This document shows, piece after piece, positions 8,219 through 15,383 of a DNA stretch of 22,686 nt. A program made the translations under genes and the position numbers. Every line of letters starts with the position of its first letter. The first letter of the stretch is position 1. This DNA comes from a virus. Location of the stretch: IMG/VR virus record IMGVR_UViG_3300005356_000019, positions 1 to 22,686 of that record. The stretch is one strand, 5' to 3'. The notes below the pieces were generated by a model. The model saw only the letters and a program-made list of their open reading frames with translations. It was not told the DNA's origin and did not search any database.

Positions 8219-9072
8219 CGGAAAAACTGTCCGACCGGGTCGGTGATGTCCTTCATGCAATTGTGCGGCATATGTGTGCATCGGCAGAACCTGTCCGGCA
8301 TGGCAAACCCGATGCGGCTGAGATCGAGCCGCGGGTCGGTGATCTTCTCGGGCGCGTTGTGGCCGCCGTGACCGCCAAGCACGATGAAAGTCCGCATCTT
8401 CAGTGCAAGCGCAGCCGGCACAATCCAGCCGACGCCGCCGACCACGATGTCCGCATCACGCACCAGTGCAAGCAACTCGCGCACCTTGAGTTCGCCGAAA
8501 ATAAAATGCTGGTGCGCTGGCGGCAGATTTCCGACCAACCATTCCTGGTTCACGGCGAGAGAGGCAACCGCAACCACGGTATGGGTCGCCATCAGCTCGG
8601 CCGCCAGCGCGTTGACATATTCCGGTTTCGGGTTACGCGCCGGATTGAGCCATTCGCTGCGAACCGTCACCGGCCGGATGACCGCAATTGGCCGGTCAGA
8701 CACGACCGGCGACGGTCCCATATCCGGCAGATCGAACAGCGCCGGGTCGAACTTGACGCGCAGTTTGGCGCTCCAGCGGCTCTCCAGTGACCGGATGATC
8801 GAGCTTGCGGCTATGTTGCCGTAGTTAAGGATCACCTCTCGGGTCGACAGTGGCGGACGCGACCAGCGGTCCTCCGACTGCAGCGCGATGTTGTCTGTCT
8901 GCGTGCGCAGTTTCCTGTGGCCGCGCACAAACCGGATATCGAGATCCTCGTACAGTTCCGGCCAGGGTGTATCGAGCCAGAGATCGAATTGCGATGCAGC
9001 GGCGCGCATGAACGGCCGCGCGTACACATTGTCGCCGAGTCCGTACATCCCCCGAAGCAGGATGGTCCTCAA
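8188..9072 (-). CDS. Glycosyltransferase family 9-like protein (heptosyltransferase fold)
   Basis: This 294-residue protein looks like a GT-B fold enzyme of the ADP-heptose:LPS heptosyltransferase type. RTILLRGMYGLGDNVYARPF at the start is the first strand plus the G.GD loop. RPIAVIRPVTVRSEW opens the second half. ELLALVRDADIVVGGVGW with AALALKMRTFIVLGG (about 199-234) matches the donor-binding region. FCRCTHMPHNCMKD near 262-275 holds three Cys and two His that could bind a metal. I chose TTG at 9072, which overlaps the previous stop (TTGA) and leaves the first strand whole; ATG at 9048 would cut it off. It may modify a virion protein, or the host surface during infection. The acceptor is unknown. 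Confidence 0.75.
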   Translation of the reverse strand: MRTILLRGMYGLGDNVYARPFMRAAASQFDLWLDTPWPELYEDLDIRFVRGHRKLRTQTDNIALQSEDRWSRPPLSTREVILNYGNIAASSIIRSLESRWSAKLRVKFDPALFDLPDMGPSPVVSDRPIAVIRPVTVRSEWLNPARNPKPEYVNALAAELMATHTVVAVASLAVNQEWLVGNLPPAHQHFIFGELKVRELLALVRDADIVVGGVGWIVPAALALKMRTFIVLGGHGGHNAPEKITDPRLDLSRIGFAMPDRFCRCTHMPHNCMKDITDPVGQFFRWFQNSRQAA

Positions 9073-9701
9073 GCAGCGCGCCGCTCGCCGAGTGCTTCCT
9101 GCAGACTGATCACCGGTAGCAGATCGGCCCACGCCGTGCCGGGCGAGGCATTGTAGGCCGCGATCCCCATCGCCTTGAGCGATGGCACGATGGTCACCAG
9201 ATCGGCCTTTTGGATGTCGTAGCAGCCCGGTTTGTGCCGCCATCGGTGCGGCTTGTGATGATGCGTGCGGCCGTCCGCCGCCAGTCGTCCATCGGCGCCG
9301 AGCCAGACGATCGTTCCGCCGCGGCCGACCAGATGTGCCGCCAGATTAGTCGCAGCCGTCAGCGACGTGCGCCGCTGCATCAGACTGTTGCGCTCGATCG
9401 CCAGTCCCGGCGGGTTGGTCTTGCCGCATACCAGCACCTTGCGATCTCCGCCCACCATGCGCGACGTGGTCACGACACGGCCGGGAAAGCTTGCGATCGC
9501 CGCCCGGTTGTCTTCCGACCAGCGCCAGTCGCCGAAATACAGAATGTCGGCCCATGGCACGGCATAGGCGCTCGAGTTGATCGCGATCACGCGTCGTCCG
9601 CGCAGGCTTCCAAGATCCTGTCCAAGTACCGATGGCCCACCGCCAATGACAAACACCGTCTCGCCGGGCCACTCGTGCGGCACCGACCAGAATGCCGTCA
9701 T
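9069..9701 (-). CDS. DUF115/MptE-like Rossmann-type protein, possibly glycan-related
   Basis: This 210-residue protein begins with TVFVIGGGPSVLGQDL, a nucleotide-type GGGPS loop at residues 20-24. RRVIAINSSAYAVPWADILYFGDWRW follows (written here in two parts: RRVIAINSSAYAVPW, ADILYFGDWRW). This order (GGGPS, iaiN, aD, D) is that of DUF115/MptE-like proteins, some of which act near glycosyltransferases, and I know similar proteins from many proteobacterial prophages. A His-rich segment (THHHKPHRWRHK) lies near 145-157. It overlaps the connector gene upstream (ATGA) and the glycosyltransferase downstream (TTGA). It may make or move a sugar for the next enzyme. The true reaction is unknown. Confidence 0.7.
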   Translation of the reverse strand: MTAFWSVPHEWPGETVFVIGGGPSVLGQDLGSLRGRRVIAINSSAYAVPWADILYFGDWRWSEDNRAAIASFPGRVVTTSRMVGGDRKVLVCGKTNPPGLAIERNSLMQRRTSLTAATNLAAHLVGRGGTIVWLGADGRLAADGRTHHHKPHRWRHKPGCYDIQKADLVTIVPSLKAMGIAAYNASPGTAWADLLPVISLQEALGERRAA

Positions 9702-10318
9702 GCCACGGTCAGCCGCCGATATGGCGCGATCAGATCGACGACCGGCGCCGACAGGTAACCCGCTGACGCTGTCGACAGCGCCGAGGTGAAGTAGCTGATG
9801 CGCGTGTCGCCGTGCTGCACCTCACGGATCGACGAGTCGCGCGTGCCGGACGTGCGCCCCTCGCGCACCGCTTCGATCACCGCTTTCTGCAGCCTGGCCG
9901 GCGCTTCCTCGGGCAGGTCGTAACCACCCGAATAGGTGATCGCGACTGAACTCGCGCCGCACCAGCCATTGGCCCAGACGCGGCCGGATACCGGATCGAG
10001 CTGATAGTCCAATGCCGTTGCACCGGCAGTCGAGAACTCCAAGATCTCGACGACCGGATAGAGCGACAGCGTCAGCGCCATTCGCGCCGGCATCGTTTCG
10101 CCGCGGTCGAACGTGAACGTCTCCAACGCCTCGGCGCGGCCGAAACGGCGGTGGCAATATTCTGCAATGATGCGTGACTGGAAGGTGATCATCGCCTGCA
10201 GCGCAGCGTCTTCGCTGTCGCCGCCGATGCCAAGCGCCAGTTTCAGATCGTCGAGACTGATCAGGTCCGGCCCGGCGCTGTCGGTCGCCTCCTCGAGGAT
10301 TTCAAAGACCGAATACAT
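9698..10318 (-). CDS. Head-tail connector, gp6-like
   Basis: This 206-residue protein fits the phage gp6-like head-tail connector family, which forms the ring below the portal. The helical N-terminal part has the standard look: LISLDDLKLALGIGGDSEDA, then LQAMITFQSRIIAEYCHRRF. A middle beta part (LTLSLYPVVEILEFS, with VAITYSGGYDLPEEAPARLQ) and a helical part (KAVIEAVREGR) follow. I chose the ATG at 10318, in the TAATG overlap with the collagen-like gene; the open frame upstream to 10405 is only a shadow of that gene. Its stop overlaps the next ATG (ATGA). Confidence 0.85.
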   Translation of the reverse strand: MYSVFEILEEATDSAGPDLISLDDLKLALGIGGDSEDAALQAMITFQSRIIAEYCHRRFGRAEALETFTFDRGETMPARMALTLSLYPVVEILEFSTAGATALDYQLDPVSGRVWANGWCGASSVAITYSGGYDLPEEAPARLQKAVIEAVREGRTSGTRDSSIREVQHGDTRISYFTSALSTASAGYLSAPVVDLIAPYRRLTVA

Positions 10319-10854
10319 TATTTGAACCTGACCGGCTCGAGGACGCGCTTTTCGTCCACCTTGGCGTCCCTGCCGTCGCGCCCGCGCTTGATCGCGAGCC
10401 GCCATGCCTTGCCCTGTTCAGGCTTGTCGCTGGTGTCTTCCTCGGCGACGAACAGCGAGCCGCCATAGGTGACGCAGTCGCCCTTGAGGAACGCACCGTC
10501 GCGCCAGACGCCGCGGTTGATCATCAGGTCGGTGCGGATCTCGCGGCGGATTTCCGTATCGCCGCGCTTGAGGATCAGCGCCATAAAGCGGCCGCCGTCC
10601 TTGGCCTCGAACTCGAAGTCTTCCAATTGCATCGCATCGCGGCCGGCCGGGCCTTGTGGCCCAGCAATACCGCGTCCGCCTTCGGATCCCGCAGGTCCCG
10701 CCCGGCCGACTGGTCCCGGCTCGCCTTGCGGGCCGGGCACGCGCGACAGCGCACGGATTTCCTCGATGGCGCGCCGCGACAGGGCGAGCGCGGTCCCGAT
10801 GCATTGCCACAATGTATAGGTCGGTGGCGGAATGAGCGGCGGCTTGTTGCTCAT
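10318..10854 (-). CDS. Collagen-like fibre protein with a carbohydrate-binding-like module
   Basis: This 178-residue protein carries eleven unbroken Gly-X-Y triplets at residues 41-73 (GPQGEPGPVGRAGPAG and on), which form a collagen-like triple helix in phage fibres. Before them are a Pro-rich start and a helical segment (LSRRAIEEIRALSRV) that could start the trimer. After them, GVWRDGAFLKGDCVTYGGSL and the later W in KAWRLAIKRG follow the pattern of small chitin-binding-like modules (W..G..Y..GD.V.y.g.l) found at fibre tips. The ATG at 10854 lies one base past the stop of the repeat protein, and the gene ends in a TAATG overlap with the connector gene. It is probably part of the same adhesion device as the repeat protein. 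Confidence 0.8.
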   Translation of the reverse strand: MSNKPPLIPPPTYTLWQCIGTALALSRRAIEEIRALSRVPGPQGEPGPVGRAGPAGSEGGRGIAGPQGPAGRDAMQLEDFEFEAKDGGRFMALILKRGDTEIRREIRTDLMINRGVWRDGAFLKGDCVTYGGSLFVAEEDTSDKPEQGKAWRLAIKRGRDGRDAKVDEKRVLEPVRFK

Positions 10855-10855
10855 G

Positions 10856-13549
10856 TCACGCCGCCATCATCAGGGCGATGATCACATTTTCATCCGGATC
10901 ATGATGGCCCATGGCGGCACCCTTGAAGATCGAGAGATTGACTTGCGCCTGGCCGGCGGACCCAGCTGCCGCATTGGCAGACGCCACCATCGGCAGGCGA
11001 GCGACGCTGTAGGCAGCGCCCTTGACGCCGATGTCGCCGAACGCGTGTCCGGCGAGAGCGACGACGCCTTTGGCTCTTCCGGCAATGAGTTTCGGACGAT
11101 AGCCGACCTCGCCGATCGCGAGCCCGACGAGCTCGGGCAGGACACCGTAGCCGACACCCTCGATAACAACCGGGCGAGGTCGGAAACGAATACCGCCGCC
11201 GCCAGCGACCGGTAGCTGCTCCTCGAGCGACCGCCCGATGGCTTCGCCAATGCCGGCCGCAGTGCCGACAGCTTCAGCAATAACGCCAGCTTCCGCACTG
11301 ACCGCGGCCGCCGCACCGATCCCGCTGGCGGTGCCAACACCTGCCGCAATGATGGCGCCGGTTGCCGATGCGGTCCCGACACCAGCAGCCGAGCCGACCG
11401 CAACCGTGATCGCACGGCCGGTCGCAGCCGCAGTACCGATACCTTCGGCGGTGCCGGTGGTCGTTCCCGGATCGGATAGCGCAAGAGCGGTGCCGTCGCC
11501 TTCGGCCGTTCCGACCGATGCGGCCGTGACCGTGGCAGTTGCCGCGCCGGTTCCCAGTCCGGCCGCAGAGCCTGCCGCAGCGGCTGTCGATCGACCTGTA
11601 GCACTTGCCGCACCGACGCCGACTGCATTGCCTGCGCCGGCACACGTCACCGCAGCGCTTGCAGATGCCGCACCGATACCAGCGGCAGAGCCCGCGCTCG
11701 CACTAGTCCCGCGCCCGACGCCTGACGCCGTACTCGTGCCGGCCGCCGTGCCCGCCGAGGGCATGACGGCGGTACCGGTCGCGCTCGCCGCGCCCGTGCC
11801 TGCGCTCGTCCCGTCGCCCGAGACGACAGCCGTGGCTGTGCTGCCCGTAGCAGTCGCTGCGCCAATGCCGGCGGCTGTGCCTACGCCTGCACCGATCGTG
11901 ACGCCTGTCGCAGTTGCAGCACCGATGCCAGCCGCACTACCGGCACCCGCGCCAATCGCTGCGCCTGTCGCCGATGCGGCGCCTATCCCGGCGGCCGTAC
12001 CGACTCCCGCGCCAACCGCAACCCCGGTCGCGGACGCCGCGCCTATACCTGCCGCAGTTCCTACACCCTCAAGGATCGTGATCGATGATCCGGTAGCCGC
12101 CGCAGTACCGACGCCCGCCGCGGTGCTTGCATCCGCAGACTTGATGCCGGTCCCGGTGGCACTCGCCGAACCGGTGCCGGTCGCCGTGCTGGCATTGCCC
12201 GTCGCAATTGATGCGCCTGTGGCTGACGCAGCACCAACACCGTCAGCGTCGCCAACACCGTCGCCGGCCGGCGGTGCGTAGATCTTGAACGCGCCAGCGA
12301 TGACGACATGTCCGGCCGAAACGGACGCCGTCGCGGTGAGGTTGCCGGTCGCGCCACTGGTCAGCTTGACGGCATCGAAGATCGCGAGCGAACCGTCGGC
12401 ACCCGTTGTGACGAGACTGTCGGCGCGCTCGGACCATGTCGTCGTCGGCGCGGTGGTGACCGTCGCACCCGACGCTCCAGCCGGATCAGTCGCGTTGAAC
12501 GCGGACCAAGCAGCCTCCTGCCCGCCGCACGCCATTGCGACAATCAGGTCTTCGATCTGCGTGGTCGTCAGCCCGGTGCCGGTGACCGCCGTAGTACCGG
12601 TGGCTGTGGTGAAACTAGTCTGCGTGTCCTTCGGCGAGGACGTGTTGACGTTTCGATAGGCGACGATCCGCCCCTGCGCCTGACTTGGAGCAACCGGATG
12701 GGTAAACGTCAGGTTCGGGTTGGACGCACCCCGAACGCAGTAGGCCATCAACCCCGAAGGCAGGGCAGAGCTGGTGGTTAGGGTGTTGTTGTTCTTCTGC
12801 TCTGCGACCAGCGTCCACTCACCGCCGGTTGGCAGCGTGACCGACGTGGTCGATGCGATACGCGACGTGATGCAGGCGACCAGCAGATCGCCCGCTTGCA
12901 GGGTACCGCTGATGCCGGTGGTGACCAGTGCATGCGCGGTGGTGGCGACTGCGACTTCGTTGGAGACGCCGACGAATTCCCAGAGCAGTCCTGTCGTATC
13001 GAGCTGAATGTACGGGTCGTTAGTGGTACCGGTAACGTCAGCTAGATTGCAGTCAAATCTGGTTAGCCCTGTCGGAACGGTGCCGTTTTGCTCACCAACT
13101 GTATGAGCAACGACATTGACCGTCGCTGATCTCGGAAACGCATAGATGCTTGGTATGCTGGCAGTATAAACACCTGTCCCGGTTGGAAACGTGCCGGGAT
13201 CACACAAAATCGGCGTCTGAGCAGACAGCGATGCGCCAGCGATCTTGTTGGCGACCGACGAAACCTGACGAAAACGAACGGTGTCGGCGTTATGATTGCC
13301 TAAAAACGTGACGACATTGAGCGAGAAAAACCCGGTTCCCCCACCTGTTGGAACCGCCGATGTATCAAAAACCAAAAATGCTTGGTTACATGAATAATTG
13401 GCACCGGATATTGAGTTAGAAACTGCTGAAGTCGTATTCGTCGTATTAGTCGCATTTGTGGCGGCACGAGCAGTTGAATAAGTTGTGCTAGTCGTACCCG
13501 CAGCAGAGGCATCTGCCGTGCTGCTGTAGACAATATAGATTGTCCCCAT
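10856..13549 (-). CDS. Large fibre-like virion protein with Gly/Ala/Thr tandem repeats
   Basis: This 897-residue protein has four parts. Residues 1 to about 190 are Thr/Ser-rich and contain NQAFLVFDTSAVPTGGG, the mark of a jelly-roll domain seen in phage and secreted surface proteins. About 195-425 follow a pattern known from phage fibres: AGDLLVACITSR, LPTGGEWTLVAEQ, GLMAYCVRGASNPNLTFTHP, GRIVAYRNVNTSSP. Residues about 428-771 are some 18 repeats of 18-20 residues built on GVGTAAGIGAASATG. About 772-897 are a non-repeat end (VGYGVLPELVGLAIGEVGYR and on). GGAAGGG-like purines (GGAAGGG) precede the ATG, which overlaps the upstream stop. It is probably a side or tail fibre that touches the host. 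The repeats could form a stiff beta shaft. Position before the connector genes is unusual for a fibre. Confidence 0.8.
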   Translation of the reverse strand: MGTIYIVYSSTADASAAGTTSTTYSTARAATNATNTTNTTSAVSNSISGANYSCNQAFLVFDTSAVPTGGGTGFFSLNVVTFLGNHNADTVRFRQVSSVANKIAGASLSAQTPILCDPGTFPTGTGVYTASIPSIYAFPRSATVNVVAHTVGEQNGTVPTGLTRFDCNLADVTGTTNDPYIQLDTTGLLWEFVGVSNEVAVATTAHALVTTGISGTLQAGDLLVACITSRIASTTSVTLPTGGEWTLVAEQKNNNTLTTSSALPSGLMAYCVRGASNPNLTFTHPVAPSQAQGRIVAYRNVNTSSPKDTQTSFTTATGTTAVTGTGLTTTQIEDLIVAMACGGQEAAWSAFNATDPAGASGATVTTAPTTTWSERADSLVTTGADGSLAIFDAVKLTSGATGNLTATASVSAGHVVIAGAFKIYAPPAGDGVGDADGVGAASATGASIATGNASTATGTGSASATGTGIKSADASTAAGVGTAAATGSSITILEGVGTAAGIGAASATGVAVGAGVGTAAGIGAASATGAAIGAGAGSAAGIGAATATGVTIGAGVGTAAGIGAATATGSTATAVVSGDGTSAGTGAASATGTAVMPSAGTAAGTSTASGVGRGTSASAGSAAGIGAASASAAVTCAGAGNAVGVGAASATGRSTAAAAGSAAGLGTGAATATVTAASVGTAEGDGTALALSDPGTTTGTAEGIGTAAATGRAITVAVGSAAGVGTASATGAIIAAGVGTASGIGAAAAVSAEAGVIAEAVGTAAGIGEAIGRSLEEQLPVAGGGGIRFRPRPVVIEGVGYGVLPELVGLAIGEVGYRPKLIAGRAKGVVALAGHAFGDIGVKGAAYSVARLPMVASANAAAGSAGQAQVNLSIFKGAAMGHHDPDENVIIALMMAA
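11235..12268 (-). repeat. Coding tandem repeats, about 18 units of 54-60 bases
   Basis: The stretch encodes repeats of a Gly-x-Gly-Thr-Ala-Ala-Gly-Ile-Gly-Ala-Ala-Ser-Ala-Thr-Gly type. The four units from about residue 490 to 570 are nearly identical, while the outer ones have drifted and vary in length. This suggests growth by unequal copying from the middle. DNA third positions differ between units, so the protein pattern is under selection. The opposite strand is open through the whole stretch, as expected from the base pattern, and is not taken as a gene. Confidence 0.85.
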
Positions 13550-13884
13550 CAGACGAACCCTTCCAGCATTTCGCTGATCGCGGTTCGCAGATCGTCCTGC
13601 TCGTTGCCGGTCCTCTCGCGCGGCAACACGGGCGGGTTGGTGATGATGATCTGGTGGGTGACCTCAGTCGGCCCGCGCGCGAAGGTCACGTCGAGGAACA
13701 GCCGTCCCTCGCCAACCATGCGCGCGTCGTTGATGCGGAAGGTGCAGCCCTTGTGTTCAACGCTCTTGCCCCGCTCGATCACGCCGAGCAGCGCGTTGGT
13801 CTTCAGCGCGTAGATCTCCAGCGTCTGCGCGCGCTCGTCTTTCCGGCTGGCGCGAATCGCGGCGATGTCCTCGACAATGCCCAT
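13549..13884 (-). CDS. Unknown phage protein, 111 residues
   Basis: No family is recognised. A helical, charged N-terminal part (DIAAIRASRKDERAQTLEIY) is followed by beta strands (CTFRINDARMVGEGRLFLDV) and a helical end (LRTAISEMLEGFV). The gene starts six bases after the previous stop, and its TGA overlaps the ATG of the large repeat protein (TGATG). The coupling suggests it may help to assemble or attach that protein, but this is not shown. Confidence 0.72.
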   Translation of the reverse strand: MGIVEDIAAIRASRKDERAQTLEIYALKTNALLGVIERGKSVEHKGCTFRINDARMVGEGRLFLDVTFARGPTEVTHQIIITNPPVLPRERTGNEQDDLRTAISEMLEGFV

Positions 13885-13890
13885 GGATGG

Positions 13891-14337
13891 CTATCTGCCG
13901 AACAGTTTCTTCACCGCATACGCTCGCGCCTCGTGCATGCGCGCCTTGACGAACGGCGCATCGGTCAGCCGCCCATCCGCCTCGGCCTCGAGCACCGCGT
14001 TGGTCATCGCCAGCGTGACGGCCGATTTGACTTCCAGGTGTCGCGAATTGACCGAGATGCCGACACCCGACGCGATCACCGGATAGATGCGCTGTGCCCG
14101 CGGGCGCAACTCATCCGGGAGCAGCGACGGATAGCCGTGATCGATCAGCCAGGCATGCGACCAGGCGCGCAGGTTGAAGCGCACGAGCTCCGACTTGGTG
14201 CGCGCCAGATGGATCGCCGCAACCATGCCGGCGTCGTCGTGCTGCGCGAACTGCGGCGCCACCTTGCCCCACAGCCGGCGCATGCCCTCGACATCCACCG
14301 CCTCCAGGCAGGCAACCAGCTCGCGCGAGTGGTACAT
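13891..14337 (-). CDS. Unknown phage protein, 148 residues
   Basis: No family is recognised. The protein looks mainly helical (SRELVACLEAVDVEGMRRLW, then ARTKSELVRFNLRAWSHAWL) with a Pro/Arg turn (DELRPRAQRIYP) and a basic C-terminus. It has no signal peptide or membrane segment. ATG at 14337 shares a base with the HNH stop. The frame stays open upstream to 14391 inside the HNH gene, so the HNH gene may have replaced the original start region of this gene. It is likely a small head or neck protein by position. Confidence 0.75.
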   Translation of the reverse strand: MYHSRELVACLEAVDVEGMRRLWGKVAPQFAQHDDAGMVAAIHLARTKSELVRFNLRAWSHAWLIDHGYPSLLPDELRPRAQRIYPVIASGVGISVNSRHLEVKSAVTLAMTNAVLEAEADGRLTDAPFVKARMHEARAYAVKKLFGR

Positions 14338-15287
14338 CAACTCGCCAGACAAACGTGTCCAATATTGTGCGAACCGCAATCGAGACAGCACATCGCGACG
14401 TGCTTACCGTGCCTGCCTTGCCTCAGTTGCAGATTGTCCGGCGCATTGTTCTGATGGTTGCCGTCAATGTGATGAACAGTTTCGGTTCGCCGCAATGGAC
14501 GGCCGAGCTTGCGCGCCATCACGAGGCGATGCTCAAGCACGTACATCATATTCCCGTTACGACCATTTTTGACTCGCATCGACGCCATCGGGTCGTCTTT
14601 ATCGAGCCACACCCAAACATATCCTTGACCATCGTGGGTCTTCCCACCACGCCAATGCGGACTGCCGGGACCAACCAAACCGGAGCGTATGATATCTGGA
14701 TTGTATCTATTCAAAGCAGACGTTATCTGTCTTTCAGACCGACCAAGTGCCTTCGCAGTCTGCTTAAAGGTCATACCAGATTGGTATAAACGTCTTGCCT
14801 CCTTAATCTCATCATCGGTAATTCGCGGCTTCTTTCGGGTTTCTACTCCTGCTTTCAACAATGCATGGCTCACGGTCCACACCGAACAACTAAACTGCTC
14901 TGCCAACGATTGTGCAGAACGTCCCTCCTGATAGAGTTGTATCAACTCGTTTCGAAGCTTCTCGTCCCTAAACAGTCTCGATTTGTCGATTGCCACACCG
15001 TGCTTGGCAAGCGCGCCATACACAGTCTTGTCATTCACACCAAGTCGCTTGGCAACTTCAATGCCACTGCCTGTCTTCTGGTAGAGAGCAACAATCTCAT
15101 CATCAGAGACACGGCTTTGTCGCTTTTCCGCGTGCGATAGCGTTTTAATGCCATGCGCTCCAAGCACGTAGTATACCGTCTGGTCTGAAATCCCATACAG
15201 CGCAGCTACCTGCGCGGCTGATTGCAGCCTTTCATAATCGGCAATGATCTTCTGGTCCGACACCGGCCTTCTAGACTTGCCAGCCAT
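14337..15287 (-). CDS. HNH endonuclease with four tandem helix-turn-helix units (homing-type)
   Basis: This 316-residue protein is probably a mobile DNA endonuclease. Residues about 9-200 hold four units of 40-50 residues, each ending in a recognition-helix-like segment: AALYGISDQTVYYVLGAHGI, AKRLGVNDKTVYGALAKHGV, AEQFSCSVWTVSHALLKAGV and AKALGRSERQITSALNRY. From about 215 there is an HNH_3-type nuclease: EHRLVMARKLGRPL, then ETVHHIDGNHQNNAPDNLQL with the HH and N residues. The end has a Cys/His set (CCLDCGSHN...HVC) that could bind zinc. The chosen ATG has GGAG eight bases upstream; an in-frame ATG at 15377 is the alternative. Several 60-base lines here are only 40-48% GC by hand count against about 68% in a neighbouring line, a sign of transfer. 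Its stop overlaps the next ATG (TGATG). Confidence 0.85.
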   Translation of the reverse strand: MAGKSRRPVSDQKIIADYERLQSAAQVAALYGISDQTVYYVLGAHGIKTLSHAEKRQSRVSDDEIVALYQKTGSGIEVAKRLGVNDKTVYGALAKHGVAIDKSRLFRDEKLRNELIQLYQEGRSAQSLAEQFSCSVWTVSHALLKAGVETRKKPRITDDEIKEARRLYQSGMTFKQTAKALGRSERQITSALNRYNPDIIRSGLVGPGSPHWRGGKTHDGQGYVWVWLDKDDPMASMRVKNGRNGNMMYVLEHRLVMARKLGRPLRRTETVHHIDGNHQNNAPDNLQLRQGRHGKHVAMCCLDCGSHNIGHVCLAS

Positions 15288-15377
15288 TGTCTGGTCTCCA
15301 GCGGAGAGACCAAACATTGACACATAAGGCCCATCAAAAGCAAGACCATTGTTGTCTGCGAACGTAATGTAACCCAT
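15288..15377 (-). other. Open leader in frame with the HNH gene; possible fragment of an interrupted gene
   Basis: Thirty codons from an ATG at 15377 run without a stop into the HNH gene. The peptide (GYITFADNNGLAFDGPYV and on) looks like the start of a phage structural protein and not like the basic HTH protein that follows. The ATG has no good ribosome binding site. It may be an N-terminal extension of the HNH protein, or the severed head of a gene into which the nuclease gene was inserted. I cannot decide which from this sequence. Confidence 0.35.
15292..15312 (-). promoter_or_regulatory. Hairpin holding the ribosome binding site of the HNH gene
   Basis: Minus-strand RNA pairs TGGTCTC with GAGACCA around the seven-base loop TCCGCTG. 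The GGAG that precedes the ATG at 15287 by eight bases begins in the loop and continues into the 3' arm, so the fold would hide most of it. This would hold down translation of the nuclease. Confidence 0.45.
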
Positions 15378-15383
15378 TGATAT

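Noticed and set aside
11235-12268. Direct repeats considered as a CRISPR array
   Set aside because: The units are adjoining, in frame, of varying sequence and inside a long gene. There are no constant repeats separated by unique spacers.
11238-12281. Open frame of 347 codons on the plus strand with Ala/Pro/Val repeats
   Set aside because: It is the mirror of the Gly/Ala/Thr repeats of the fibre-like gene. A repeat free of stops on one strand often leaves the other open too. No gene context supports it.
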